64,000 nt of DNA from Daphnia carinata. Its lineage: Eukaryota; Arthropoda; Branchiopoda; Diplostraca; Daphniidae. The stretch spans positions 4,170,221 to 4,234,220 of the forward strand of contig NC_081336.1 of NCBI RefSeq assembly GCF_022539665.2, written 5' to 3'. The notes under the pieces are model-generated. The model saw only the letters and a list, made by a program, of their open reading frames with translations. It did not search any database and was not told where the DNA came from. Shown here one piece after another: positions 38,156 through 49,809 of the stretch; position 1 is the first letter of the stretch, and each line of letters begins with the position of its first letter. The position numbers were made by a program, and so were the translations under genes.

Positions 38156-41100
38156 TTAGCTCGCTTGAGTGCCAGTTTCGGCCACGATTTCGTGCTGGTG
38201 ACGGATGGACGTCTTCTGCGGTGGTGTGGGAGGCGTCGGTGGCGTCGATCGTTCACTATGTCGGCTGCTGTTGCTACTCCTACTGCTGCGGCTGCTGCCG
38301 CCGCTATGATTCGACTTGTTGCTCGTGATGATGAGATCGCTTTTCAATTTTAGCGGCTCGATTGTTGGGCTGACGATGGTCGTCGTTTGCGTCGTCGCCT
38401 GTTGATGTTGCTGATGCTGTTGTTGCTGCTGTTGTTGATGTTGCTGAGCGGCGTGATGGTAGGCCGCCAGTTCGGCTGCGGCCGCTGCCGCAGCCATAGC
38501 TGCCGCGTGATGATGATGACCCAACGTCTCGGCTAGCGACATGTCGAACGAGGTCGGTGGTTTACCACTCGAACCGTTGGGTCGGTTGTTGCCACCGTTG
38601 AATCGCGAACCGAACGGAGCCACGGCAGCTGCGAATGGGTTCGATAGGCTTCCGAAAGCACCGAACGGAGTCAACGGTGCATTGCCCAACGAAGCCGCTA
38701 GATTGAAATGTAGACCAGCCGCTGCAGCCATCAATGAATTCGCACCTATTTTGTCATTTAAAAAACAATTTTAAACCACCGAACTTGATTTTATTTGAAT
38801 TTTTTTAAACAGTCAATTTAAATGGGTCATCTTACCGAAAGAGGGATGGTGATGCGGATGATGTCCAAAGGAGAAAGCCGATGGATGGTGATGATGGTGA
38901 TGAGATGGCGGTGCGGGTGCCATCAGGCCGGCCGAAGACAAGGCCATGGCGGCCGCGTGATGTTGTTCCCGATCCCGAGAATGATGATGAATGGAATCGG
39001 ATAGTAGGCCACCAGTCGACATAGTCAAAGGGTTCGACGGCTGGCCATTTGCACCGATGCCTCCGCCGATGCTCGACTTGAGGATAGAGGCAGCGTCGTT
39101 GCCGGTCGATCCGAGTGGCCCGGCGGATGTTATGTCTCCGACGGGAGACGGAGGACCTGTCAGCGAGATGCTCGAATTGTCTGAATCGATAAGCGATTCA
39201 GCGCCGGGACTGAGCGGTCCCGAACCGTTGGCGTCGTCCATCAACAGATCGACATCGTCATCGGAATCGTTTCCGTTCGGACTGTGATCGGGCCGATGGC
39301 GTTTGTTGCTAGTCGGTCCACCTCCCGCCGAAGATCCCGACGAATAATTGCAGCTGTTGTGATGGCCTCCATGACCTCCCATTCGCCTGTGATCATTAAA
39401 CACAAACGAATTAATTTGACACGTTTCAACTTCATTTCTTGAATGTTTCAATTGTTCGAAGAATCCCGCAGTAGTTCAATCTTCTCACTTTAAATAAACA
39501 GCATTAAGATTAACCCAATTTAGGCCTGCAATTGAACGCTGTTATTTTTAAAATATTGAATTGAATGTCTGATCGGATAATCAGCGCCACATAATCTCTT
39601 CAGCATCATTTTAGAATGGATTTGAAATAGCGGGTCTGTGGTATTTACCAGCCTACGCAAGTATTTTTAAGCACGGCGCTTATTTATACAGCACGAAAGA
39701 AAAATAGGATATACAAGAAGAAAAGGCCTAGATATACACAGAGTGCGGCAGGATATGTACATAATAGCATTCCTGGTGCTGGTTTTTTTTTTTTTCTCTT
39801 TTCGTTATAGATTATAAGCAGCACATCGGACGCATTGTAAAAGATACGTGCCAAGCGGATTGGCTTCCGGCACGGCCAGGATTAGAAATTCCGCTCCAAT
39901 GATCGTCCTCAATCGCAGCAAAAATCTGTATATACTTTATACGCGCGCATAGAATACATGCGCATGAAATTGTATTTCAAAAATAATAATAAAATCGAGC
40001 GCTCCATCCGAGTGTTTGTGCACGGTCATCGCTTTCAAACAAGCACGTTAGACGCTATATCAATTGTATTAAGGGCCTCGCAATCTGCATTATATGTATA
40101 TCAAAGCGCTATATTGTGTGATGCGAGGTTCTCTGTGTCAACTTGACTGTTACAAAGAATTCCACCGACGTACTGTATATGTATATCATTCAACATTTTC
40201 TTCTTCAGCACACATTATTTCTCGCTGTATAAACTTGTGTGTGCGTGTGTCTCAATAACACAGCGCTTGATCGCCTCTCTGAACCCAGCATGGAATCTTA
40301 TCACTTCCGCCCGGATGGTATCCATCTCAGTTTATTTTTTTCGGAACTAAAAATCCCCTCACAGTGGATAAAATAAAAGGAAATCTCTCCTCTTTTTTTT
40401 TTTTTTTTGACAATCTTTTCGGACCCCCCATTGGTGATTGCTTTTGTTATTCTCAACTAAAGAAAACACAGTCAAAGATAAAAGGGAAAAAAAAAGGTGC
40501 TGCTACTCTTTGATAACAATGAGCTCGTTCTGCTGGAAGATATACAGCCCTAAATACATACAAAGTATCTCAAATGGGGCACACACACACACACACACAC
40601 AGACCAATCAACAGTTATTTATACACATAAGCTAGAAAGGCTAGGAGCAGAAGGATATATGTGATGATATCTTTCCAATGAGGTTCCAGGCGAATGATTT
40701 CGATGTTGGCGATACGGAAATATGAAAACTGTTGTCATTCAGTGCATCGCCGTTTGCCAGGTGTTTGATGCAATCGAGTTGATGATTCGAATCAGACAGC
40801 AGATGCACTCGGAAGACAAAAACATCGTCGTAGCACCAGCAGGCAGTCACTGGGAACTGTGTGCATCGCTGTGTGTTAACACACAGTTTGACTAATAATG
40901 CCTCAGTTCCAATCAAGACTGAGCAACCAATCAAGTGTCAACATCATTAAGGCAGACCTAAAGCAGGAGCTTCCTATGTATGTACGTTCGTGTCTATATG
41001 CATGCCGTGCGTTGGACGGCAGCTCCTGTTATAGTCCGTTGGAATTATTTCCCACGTATAGTTTGCAGTTTGTGCTAGATGTCTGTAACAGTATATGACA

Positions 41101-43867
41101 TTCCTAATGTTGATAACGATTACAAATGATCGGGAAAGCGCTCGTGCTTCCACGTAAGATAAATGAGTCCCTTTCCTTTATACGTGTTCTATACTGTAAC
41201 GACTTCCTGGATTTGTTTAATTCGATTTTTTTTTTTTAAACAGAACGATGTGGTATATTATTAATGCGTTTGAGGTTTTCACGGTGAACATTTCCTATTT
41301 TTTAAGAAATGTAGTGAAAACGCAGGAAAATGGAAAATTTAAACTGTTTAACTTTCTCAATACACATGTTTTAATTAACTGTTAAACTGATGCACTCTTC
41401 ATAGGCCTAGCATGTTTCGAAACGAACTGTACCATACGCATCCCAACTGTCCATCATTTTCCAACTGAATTTCATCGGTACAGACATTTTTCTTTACGCG
41501 TTTTCATGTCAATAAAATTCTAGTAAATATGTCAATCGTGTTTGTCTGTATCTACCCAGAAGGGTGTGAAAATCCCATATCTTTTATTATATCTAAACAC
41601 ATAGCGTTTGAACCCTAACTAGGCTGCATTTCTATAGACGCAACACAAGATACGAATAACTGATCTGCCCCCCCCAAAAAGATGATCTGCTGCTACTGGG
41701 AAGAGAAAAATGAAAAAGAATCGACCACAGTCAGCCCCTTCAACCGAATTGAATTGATGCTGTCGTTCCGTCTAAATAGTACAGGCCCTACGGAGCTGAT
41801 ACATACGTGTGAAGGGGAGGGCACGATGATGACAATCAGCAGGAGGGCCGCACTAAATATAGAACCGTTTTCCAATATGTAGCAGCAGCAGAAGGAGCGT
41901 GCGTCGAGCAAACGACCACATACAATAGTACAGAAGGCTTTAGCCCTGACGTACACCCCAACCTTCGTCATCCTTTTCTTTTCATATCGTGTCCCTGTGT
42001 GTGTGTGTGTATGGTGTGTGTGTGTATGTACAATGTAGACATCCAACGAAAGCTCTACTCTATAAGCCCCATGCATGTGCATAAAGATGAAGAAAAAAAA
42101 AGTGGTGGTAAAACGTGGCAAATCTGACAGCTCCCCGACCGGGTAGAAGCAGCAATTAGCTGACAGTTGATGACTTATTTTCCCTTTTCTTTCTTTTTTT
42201 AACCAGAAAATGTCCATCTTATGGGTTCTGAAAGGAAAAGAAACACGCCTCTTTTCTCTCGCTCTCTTTCTTTATCCTGTGTGGATCTATCCTGTATATG
42301 TAGACACCAGATCAAGCGTTCGCCAAAGGTACTGTACATCTAGTGTTTTTTTACTCGTGTGCTGAATGATCTGAATGAATGGGAGGCTACACACAAGAGG
42401 CCTATAAATATATACGCCACAACCTATTGTTCCTCTAGTCGACCGTCTACCTGTGCGCCTACTGTGTTAAGGTCTTAATTAGTTCGTCCAGGTAGTTGAG
42501 AGATATACCTTGGATATCGCTCAACATTGATAATCGCACAACAGCAGCAGTCAAATAGAACAAGTTCATTTTTACACCCTAGCCTCTTCATCCCACACCC
42601 TTATTTTTTTTTTTTACCCCTCAAATCGTCTTTTCACAGTTTTTTTTTTCTTTTCTTCCTCGTTCTTGGCTTTTCTTCTTTTCTTTTGTTATTGTTGACG
42701 GCGATAAAGTAAAGTACTTGGGGTCGGAAGTGGGTCTTGTAATGAATGGGTAATTGAGAGTTGGCCACCCGACGGTGCGTTCCAATTACTTATCGTCGTT
42801 TCATCCCTAATCTTTTCCTTTGTCTACCCCCTTTACACAGCTGGAAAACGATGTAATTGAGCCTTGTAAAACTACTACCAACCCTCCCCCACTATTCTAC
42901 TCGTACAGTATACATCCTTTAAAAAAAAAAAAAAACGTACATGAAACAATAATAAAGACACAAATCTCCGCTCTTCAATCAAAATCGCCGAAACTAAGCA
43001 CTAATATTTTGGGCCCTTCTGATTGTACAAAGCGTCCTCGTAAATAGGCCTATATAACTTACACACATCGACACATTCCAATAATTAAGAAACTATGACA
43101 GATGAAATCGTAATTTTAAAAAATGCAACTGACCGATTTTTAGCGGCGGCAGCTCGATCTCTCTGTCTTCGATTTTTGAACCAGTTGCCGACTTGGGTTG
43201 GTGTCAGTCCCGTCGCCTGGGCCAATTCTCGTTTCTTGGTCGGATTCGGGTAAGGATCCTGCAGATACCACTCGCGCAATAAACTTCTGGTGCGCTCCTT
43301 GAAGCAGTGCGTTTTCTGCTCGCCGTCCCAAATGGTGCGAGGCAACGGGAACTTCTTGCGAACGCGGTACTTGTCGACGGGACCGAGGGGCCTGCCGCGC
43401 AACTTTTCTGCTTCCAGATAGTGCGCTTCCAGCCACATAGCCTGCAACTTGCCGTGCGAATCTTTGGTGAACCGATGAGACTCGACGATGTGGTAGAGTT
43501 CGCGATAGTTGCCCATATGGTAAGCGACCAAGGCCCGGGCACGCAAAACGGCTTCGGACTTGTTCAGTTCGCCAATGTTGGGATGGGCGACGGGCAGCGA
43601 CCACAGAAACCGGCCAAGACGCTCAATGTCACCACTCTCTTCGAGTGTTTCGCAAACGGTTGCCACTTGACTGACGCTGAAGTTGAGCGTCGGAAGTGCC
43701 GGTGGTGGCGGAATGAGGCCTCCCGGACCTCCCGGGCCTCCACCTCCGGCTCCGGGGAAAAGTGGAGTCGGCATCAGTGGGAAAGTTGGCTGATCCGGCG
43801 GTGTTGCCGCTGAGCTCCTCGAACCGGCCGTTGTAGCTGTTGCTGACGAACCGGCCGCCAGAGCCAT
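38156..43867 (-). CDS. optix: Optix / Six3-Six6-class homeobox transcription factor
   Basis: Nuclear DNA-binding factor for anterior head, eye and visual-system development in arthropods. Coding exons on the minus strand: 43,867-43,134, 39,386-38,836 and 38,745-38,156 (1875 nt, 624 aa; GT-AG junctions, phases consistent). Exon 1 holds a Gly/Pro-rich leader, the SIX domain (about residues 62-178, starting [15 protein letters not shown]) and the homeodomain (about 179-240) with [10 protein letters not shown] in helix 3 and the Six3/6-type start [12 protein letters not shown]. Exons 2 and 3 encode a low-complexity C-terminal half with Asp/Ser, poly-His, poly-Ala and poly-Gln runs, longer than in Drosophila Optix. 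The start is the first ATG of the only open frame and precedes the SIX domain by a plausible distance. Class assignment is very secure; only the C-terminal splice choices are hand predictions. Confidence 0.95.
38746..38835 (-). other. optix intron 2
   Basis: Ninety-base intron with donor G|GTAAGA and acceptor AATAG|GT. It joins two phase-1 coding ends, so the reading frame continues from the poly-His region of exon 2 into the Ala-rich start of exon 3. Confidence 0.8.
39387..43133 (-). other. optix intron 1 (3.7 kb)
   Basis: Donor CG|GTCAGT just after the homeodomain; acceptor CACAG|GC before the C-terminal exon. It is about 40 times longer than the other introns in the window. It carries CA/GT tracts (about 40,580-40,601 and 41,998-42,030), TAGGCCTA at 41,402 and 43,045, and a non-repetitive block at about 40,640-41,060 that could be an intronic enhancer. 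A minus-strand open frame at 40,641-40,934 (97 codons) matches nothing I know and is not called. Confidence 0.8.
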
Positions 43868-46825
43868 GACTCGTCGTTCACACTCGTCAAGACACTTTTG
43901 TGTTGTTTTTCCTCTGTTATGTGATGGATTTAAAAAAAAATGTCGTGTAGGCCAACAAAATGAAACCTATTTCCTCAACGGATGTTGATTTGAAATTTTC
44001 CGCTTTTTTTCGCAACAGAATGAATGAAAAGAAAGCAGGCGAAATTTTTCAAAACTCGAGTTCACATAACAAAATGAATTAAGACACACGGAGAATTCAC
44101 GGTGAGAGATAGGATGGAAATATAAAGAGACGGCACAGCGCAGCACTCACAGGTGTGGATGGAACGACCGTCGGGGTGTAAGTGAGACCGGGCGATCCTC
44201 CTTCTCGCTCCCTAGTTTTGATGGCCTGATGGGATGTAAAAGAGTCTAGAAGAAGAAGAAGGAGGATAAAAGAGTGAGAAAGGAGAGAGAGGATGAGAAT
44301 GGATGAGAACCCATAAAGCCATCGAGGAGGGAATCCATGAAGGGCACACACACACACACACACACACTCACAGGCACAGAGAAAGAGAGAAGCAGCAGCT
44401 CCTCCCTCGCCCACCAGGGAAAGCGATACAAGTCGAGGAACTGAGGGCGGAGCTAGTTGGTATCATGACTATATCGATAGCTTAGAGAGACACGACGGAG
44501 TCAATGGCGGCCATTGTCCTACTCGGAGGCTTCTCATTGGCTCAGCCTGCATGGCATGGGGGAGGGATCTCATTGCGTTCTATTCTCTCTCTCTCTTTCT
44601 CTCTCTCTCTCGTTTCTCTCTCTTCGACTCCCTTTCTTTATAGCTGCCTGCTACTTCTACTACCTAGACTATGATGATGCCAACGATACGAGCTGTGCCA
44701 CAGCACCCCTCCTCCCTCTCTCTGTATATCATCGTCGCTCGTCGTCAGCGCGTAGACACAAGTATAAAAAAAATAAAAAAAAATACTAAAATAAACCGGA
44801 GGGGAGGTTGTGTGGGGTGTGTGAGAAAAGAAACTTGTGGACCAATGGTATCATTCCGATCCCGCCGACTTGATATGTACGTTGGGCAGTCAGGCCTGCA
44901 CTGCGCACCCTTTTTCTTTTTTAGAAACACTGTATAGAATTTTTCGCTTTTTTTTCTTTTATTTTCTTCTTTTCCCCTCACACGCCTCACAGTCGCTTCT
45001 CTCTTTCTATTATCCATTATCTTTTCGGCTCCATCTTATCCTTTTTTTTTTTTCACGACCAAAGCGCACGCGCCATTCCATAATACGTCGAAAACATGAG
45101 GCATAGATCAAACTTTTATTACACGAAAAAAAACTAAAATTGGGATTTGGTTGGGTTCGTCTATTTTCGTGTTTATTTTTATAGATATCGCTACGTATAA
45201 CATACGGTGAGTGTGCGTGCCAACACGGTTGCATCGCTTTTCGCCTTGTTGGCTTCTCGTATAACACGAGACTATATATAGAGAGAGGACTATAATTTTA
45301 TATTACTTTGCATGACAGTTTAAATATAGGATGTGTGACGTAACACATCAATTGCCGCAGTAGGCAATCGACCTGTCTAGCTTTCTCTCATCCAATAATC
45401 GCTTTACTGTACAACTGTATACAAAAAGTGGCAACATGTGAAGAAATAATTTGGACCGAATTATTTTCTCTCTTCTTCGTTTTGTATGACGCCTTTAGGC
45501 TTCGTATTTCCGTCTATGCGTGTATCATTCTTTAGCATAATAGACATTCCTACTTCACCCCACATACATACGTGAGGGTGATGTGAGTCGATGAGAATAA
45601 CTGGAACGCACCCTGTTGTGGAAACGAAACAGAATGGAGCGGATCCAAGGGTAAAAAAAAAGAAATAATACGAGTGTCAGTATGTAATAACAGTGTTCAC
45701 TTCTGCCAGTCTATAACAACGAGCTGCAGGCCTATGTGTATAAGAAATACAATTGAAGAAGAGAAGAATCTATCGGTTATAGGAGTGTATAGAAAATCTC
45801 TCATATCCCAATTTTTTTTATGTAACAAAAACACGGTTGTGTAGGCCTAAACTCACAGAAGAGATACTGACACGCGGGTATTGTTGCCGATTGAAGCGTA
45901 CAGTAAAATACTTGAGTTCATCCTCTCATCTCGCTTTAATACCTCACCATCAATAGAACCGCATGTGAATTGTTACTTCTCATGTCCGCGTTTCTATGCA
46001 GGCACATTGAGGTCTAAGTGATGTACTATACGTGTTACTTTAACAAGGCAGCTCGACATTCCATTTTTAATTTTTAATTTACTTCAATACGCAAGTGGAA
46101 GTTCTATACTACTATTCCGAAGCGCATTGTGGAGTTGTAATTTTATAATTGATCAGCAGCTTTGGCCTATGTACGTTTAGCTTGAACCGACTGGTTTTTT
46201 CAAGTCAATACCGATACCACATATGGATGGTCCATAATGAGATGTGCAAACTGTATAATTACGCACTTTAACTTTAATAGTATTCGCGTTGCATCCAGAA
46301 GGTGTCAAGCACTATTCTCATTTAAAGACCCCTCTCGATCTTATTGTGCATGCCGACTACATCTCGCGTTCTATTGAACGATTACGCTCTGCTCTCCACG
46401 AAAAAGAATATCGCCCATTCAATTTCGATACTAGCATAATTCTTTAAACATGGTGTCTTAATTTTTTTTCCCTATACATATACGGTGATGGTCAGGACGG
46501 TCGCTAGTCAGAGCATAAGACCCCAAGCGAACAGCGCAATTACCGGAAAGTAGGGCACACAAGCGACGACTACCAACAAAAACACGTTCAAACTTTTGCG
46601 CCGTTTGTTAACGGTTCATAACGCTAACCAAATCCGGTGGCTATACTGCCCTCATTTGAATATATAAGTAGTCAACTGCTGTTGATTTCAGGACAAGGTG
46701 ATTCATGTTTACAATGAACACGCCCTTTTTTTTTTACATTAGCTTTCCTGGCGATGGATGGGTGCAGTCAAAATCCGGAGCAACTCTCATCATTTCTATC
46801 CTCCAGCACCTCATGACGATGTGGC

Positions 46826-46839
46826 TGGTTGCCTAGGCA
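46826..46839. promoter_or_regulatory. Perfect palindromic X-box (RFX factor site)
   Basis: GTTGCCTAGGCAAC is an exact inverted repeat fitting the RFX X-box consensus GTNRCC-N(0-3)-RGYAAC. It lies about 3 kb upstream of both the optix ATG (minus strand) and the kinase ATG (plus strand), between partly complementary flanks (CCTCCAGCACCTC at about 46,800 and CTGGAGGAGGTGC at about 46,861). RFX factors control ciliary and sensory-neuron genes in animals. Which gene this site serves, if any, is inference. Confidence 0.5.
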
Positions 46840-47379
46840 ACACGAATAGCTACTCGATGGCTGGAGGAGGTGCTAAACAAATTAATTTCTCATCGCTATA
46901 CAAGTAGCAGCCTTGGGACGTGTACTTGTAGAAACTAGACGACCACGATAACAATGCGCGAACCCAATACACTAGACAGCTCAAGGCAGCGATCATTCAG
47001 TTGTATTAGCATCGTCCTGTCCATTTAATAACCAGACAGAAAGAGAGTACGTGTGTCCATCATGGCCATCAGTGGCAGTTGCTATTGACGCACACACAAC
47101 TAAAGAGTGTATACAGGATACATGTAACAAAAGAGGGGAGAGACTGTTGCTGGTCTCTACGTCGCCGATGTCTATTCAATATCAGGATGTTGTTCAACAC
47201 GCTACGTAATGAGTAGAGCGGACGATTCATCGCCAACAAGCGATCGACAAGCCAGCAATTTGTATGGCCCATATATATATATACGTATCTAGTGGTATGG
47301 TATAGTGGACACAGCGGCGACGTCATCAATAGCTTCAATATTGAGTCGCTCATGTCCTATTTCGTATATCCTTTATAAA

Positions 47380-47700
47380 TAGAGAATCGAAAGAGCGTCG
47401 GCAACAGCCAGTGGTCGCGCTATTTCCTCGACAAAATGGTCTCTTCACCAGCGGCCTGTCCAATTTCCTGTTCCCGCCGCCGCCTCGGCTGAATGCGCGC
47501 TTGTGTCCAATATTGACACAGCGCGCCTATCGAGCGAGACTGCGGCCGCCGGCCAACTAATAGCCCGGACGAATCACTTTGGCCCTCTACGAGATGTCTC
47601 CGACGCTACAAACTCCAGAAGCAGAGCAGCCTACGACGCCACTAATGGGTTCCGTTTCCCGGCTCGCAAGTTGACACATGTTCCCTTTTGATAAGAAAAA
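47380..47700. other. GC-rich, CpG-containing non-coding block
   Basis: Base composition shifts from AT-rich to clearly GC-rich, with clustered CGCC, GCGC and GGCCGCCGGCC words. An open plus-strand frame of 62 codons (47,503-47,691) shows no domain. The block could be an exapted element, a promoter of an unannotated transcript, or an ancient exon. I cannot decide. Confidence 0.3.
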
Positions 47701-47846
47701 ACTGCGTGACTTGCTTAAGTATACGATTAGTAACTATGTAACTATATAATATTGCGATGTACGTATGTAGCGTGATTTGTTGAATATAAATGCAGTTGGC
47801 ATGAAAATCTATGTGGGGCGTTGATCGCGATTTTAAATACTCCTTT

Positions 47847-47970
47847 CAGACTTGCCGCTACGATCGATTTTTTTTTTTATCTTGATCGGCGATCCGATCA
47901 TTTGAGATTGATCGGGTTGCCGATCGAATTTTGCCGATCATTTTTCCGATCTTTCTCGGCGACATCTAGT
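47847..47970. mobile_element. Truncated hAT-type MITE arm
   Basis: Begins CAGACTTGCCGC and continues with many GATCGG/CCGATC words up to CGACATCTAG, matching the left arm of the complete element at 54,192-54,615 in order and spacing. No right-hand terminus (CGCGGCAAGTCTG) follows, so this is a one-arm remnant. It abuts the foldback tandem repeat. Confidence 0.7.
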
Positions 47971-47999
47971 GTTAAGTCTGGTTAAAGTGCTTCCACTTT

Positions 48000-49600
48000 T
48001 TCATTTTTCGCAAAAATTTAGATCTTATTGTTATTTTTTTCATTAAGTCTAAAATTTTGTTTAATAAAAAAAATTTTGTTTAAAGCAAAAATTTAGATCT
48101 TATTGTTATTTTTTTCATTAAGTCTAAAATTAAAGTTTAATTAAGTTAAAATTTTGGAAATACACCGAATACTTCTGCTGCTTCGCCCTAGCGCTGTAGC
48201 GTTCTAGCGCGCTAGCATTGTGTCAAATATTCGGTGTATTTCAAAAACGATTAACTTCATGAAAAAAATAACAATTTTTCTGGAATCAGCATTCAATTTT
48301 TAGTATATCCTGTGATATTCAACCAATTCCGATGAGTGTCAGTTTTTGAAGAAAAATATTTTAAGCCCGACTAAATAATAAGCCCGACTTTTCTTATTTT
48401 TTTGTTTTTTACGTTTAATTAAAAAATCATAAGGCCAATAGGAAAATAAATTTGATTTCCGTAATAAGCATACAATTCTGAATCGAAACTATGTATTTTA
48501 AACGAAATTTAAAATTTGGCCAAAATTGAAAAAGTGCAAAGGCTATAGCCTTACCACTTTTGTCAAAATCGGTCAAAAATGACATCTCTTGGAATTCAAT
48601 GAAAATCACACAGTATAATTAAAATTTAACGCCTATTCAGAAAAAGCCACCCGTTTTCTTGTCAAGTTAGCCGTTTTTAAATTACACCGAATATTCGTGC
48701 AAAAAATAAGAAAAGTCGGGCTTATATAGTTAGTCGGGCTGATATATTTAGTCGGGCTTAAAAACTTTTTCTGTAAAAACTGACACTTATCGAAATTGGT
48801 TCAATATCACAGGATATACTCAAAATTGAATGCTGATTCCGATAAAATTTTTATTTTTTTCATTAAGTTAACCATTATGGAAATACACCGAATGTTCCTG
48901 CTGCATCGGTCTAGCGCTGTAACGTACTGGCGCGCTAACGTTGTTTTCAAATATTCGGCGTGCTTCCAAAATGATTAACTTAATGAAAAAAATAGCAATT
49001 TTCCCGGAATCAGCATTCAATTTTGAGTATAGCCTGTGATATTGAACCAATTTCGATGAGTGTCAGGTTTTGCCGAAAAAAATTTTAAGCCCGTATAAAT
49101 AAGCCCGACATTTCTTATTTTTTCGTTTTTTACGTTTAACTAAAAATACATAAGGCCATTTGAAAAATAAATTTGATTTCCGTGATAAGCATTCATTTTT
49201 GATTCGAAATCCTGTATTTTAAGTGAAATGTAAAATTTAGCCAAAAATGGAAAAGTGCAAAGGCTATAGCCTTACCACTTTTGTCAAAATCAGCGAAAAA
49301 CGACAACTTTTGGAATTTGATGAAAATCACAAAGTATAATAAAAATTGAACGCCGATTCTGGTTCAGCTATTCGTTTTCTCCTTAAACCAGCCGTTTTGA
49401 AAATAAAAGAAAATAAAGAGATGCATCGCGCTAGCGCTGTAGCGTACTAACGAGCTAGCAAATGTCAAATATTCGGCCTATTTAAAAAATGATTGACTTA
49501 ATACAAAAAATTTCCATTTTCCCGGAATCATCATTCAACTTATGAGTATTATCTGTAATACTCAAACTAATTCCAATGAGTGTCAATTTTTGTTGATTTT
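48000..49600. repeat. ~720-bp tandem repeat with giant internal dyads (foldback array)
   Basis: About 2.2 monomers. The marker CTAGCGCTGT occurs at 48,188, 48,911 and 49,431; the first interval (723 bp) is a full monomer and the second (520 bp) lacks a left arm. Within the middle copy, sequence from about 48,702 to 48,895 is the near-perfect reverse complement of about 48,951 to 49,133, centred near 48,923. As a result plus- and minus-strand open frames at 48,796-48,978 and 49,050-48,868 translate almost identically at their starts. Spacer segments containing AAGGCTATAGCCTT are shared directly between copies. No transposase or terminal duplication is seen. Confidence 0.85.
48010..48131. repeat. 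75-bp direct duplication at the left edge of the array
   Basis: CAAAAATTTAGATCTTATTG and the following bases recur with a period of 75 bp (first copy from 48,011, second from 48,086, the latter ending near 48,131). The duplication has replaced the left arm expected for the first monomer. Confidence 0.8.
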
Positions 49601-49809
49601 TGAGGCAAAATTCCCGCTATAATAGATGGGGCTATGGAGTTATTCCGCAGTGTTTTCCATAATATAGCAGTAGGCGTCGAAATATCGCGGATCGCCGTGG
49701 CCATTTCTTAGTTTGGTGAAAAACATTGTCGTAAACAGACTAAGTATTTGCAAAAATGTGATAATTCCGAAAAAAAACATCGAATTTTTCGACAGGCCGA
49801 GCTCCAACA

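Larger units (their letters stand above)
43868..47846. other. optix 5' flank and intergenic region toward the kinase gene
   Basis: No coding gene. A minus-strand donor (CACACCT|GTGAGT) near 44,150 and an acceptor (CATAACAG|AGG) near 43,915 suggest a 5'UTR intron of about 235 bp for optix. CA and CT microsatellites lie at 44,345-44,367 and about 44,585-44,620. A repeat-poor stretch runs from about 46,100 to 46,920 and includes an RFX X-box. A GC-rich, CpG-containing block spans about 47,380-47,700. These are the best candidates for optix or kinase-gene control elements. Confidence 0.5.

Noticed and set aside
40641-40934. 97-codon minus-strand frame inside optix intron 1
   Set aside because: Protein-like in composition but matches no family I know; more likely non-coding intron sequence.
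43085-43604. Several additional open frames overlapping optix exon 1 on both strands
   Set aside because: GC-rich coding DNA generates long shadow frames; only the frame with the SIX domain and homeodomain is meaningful.
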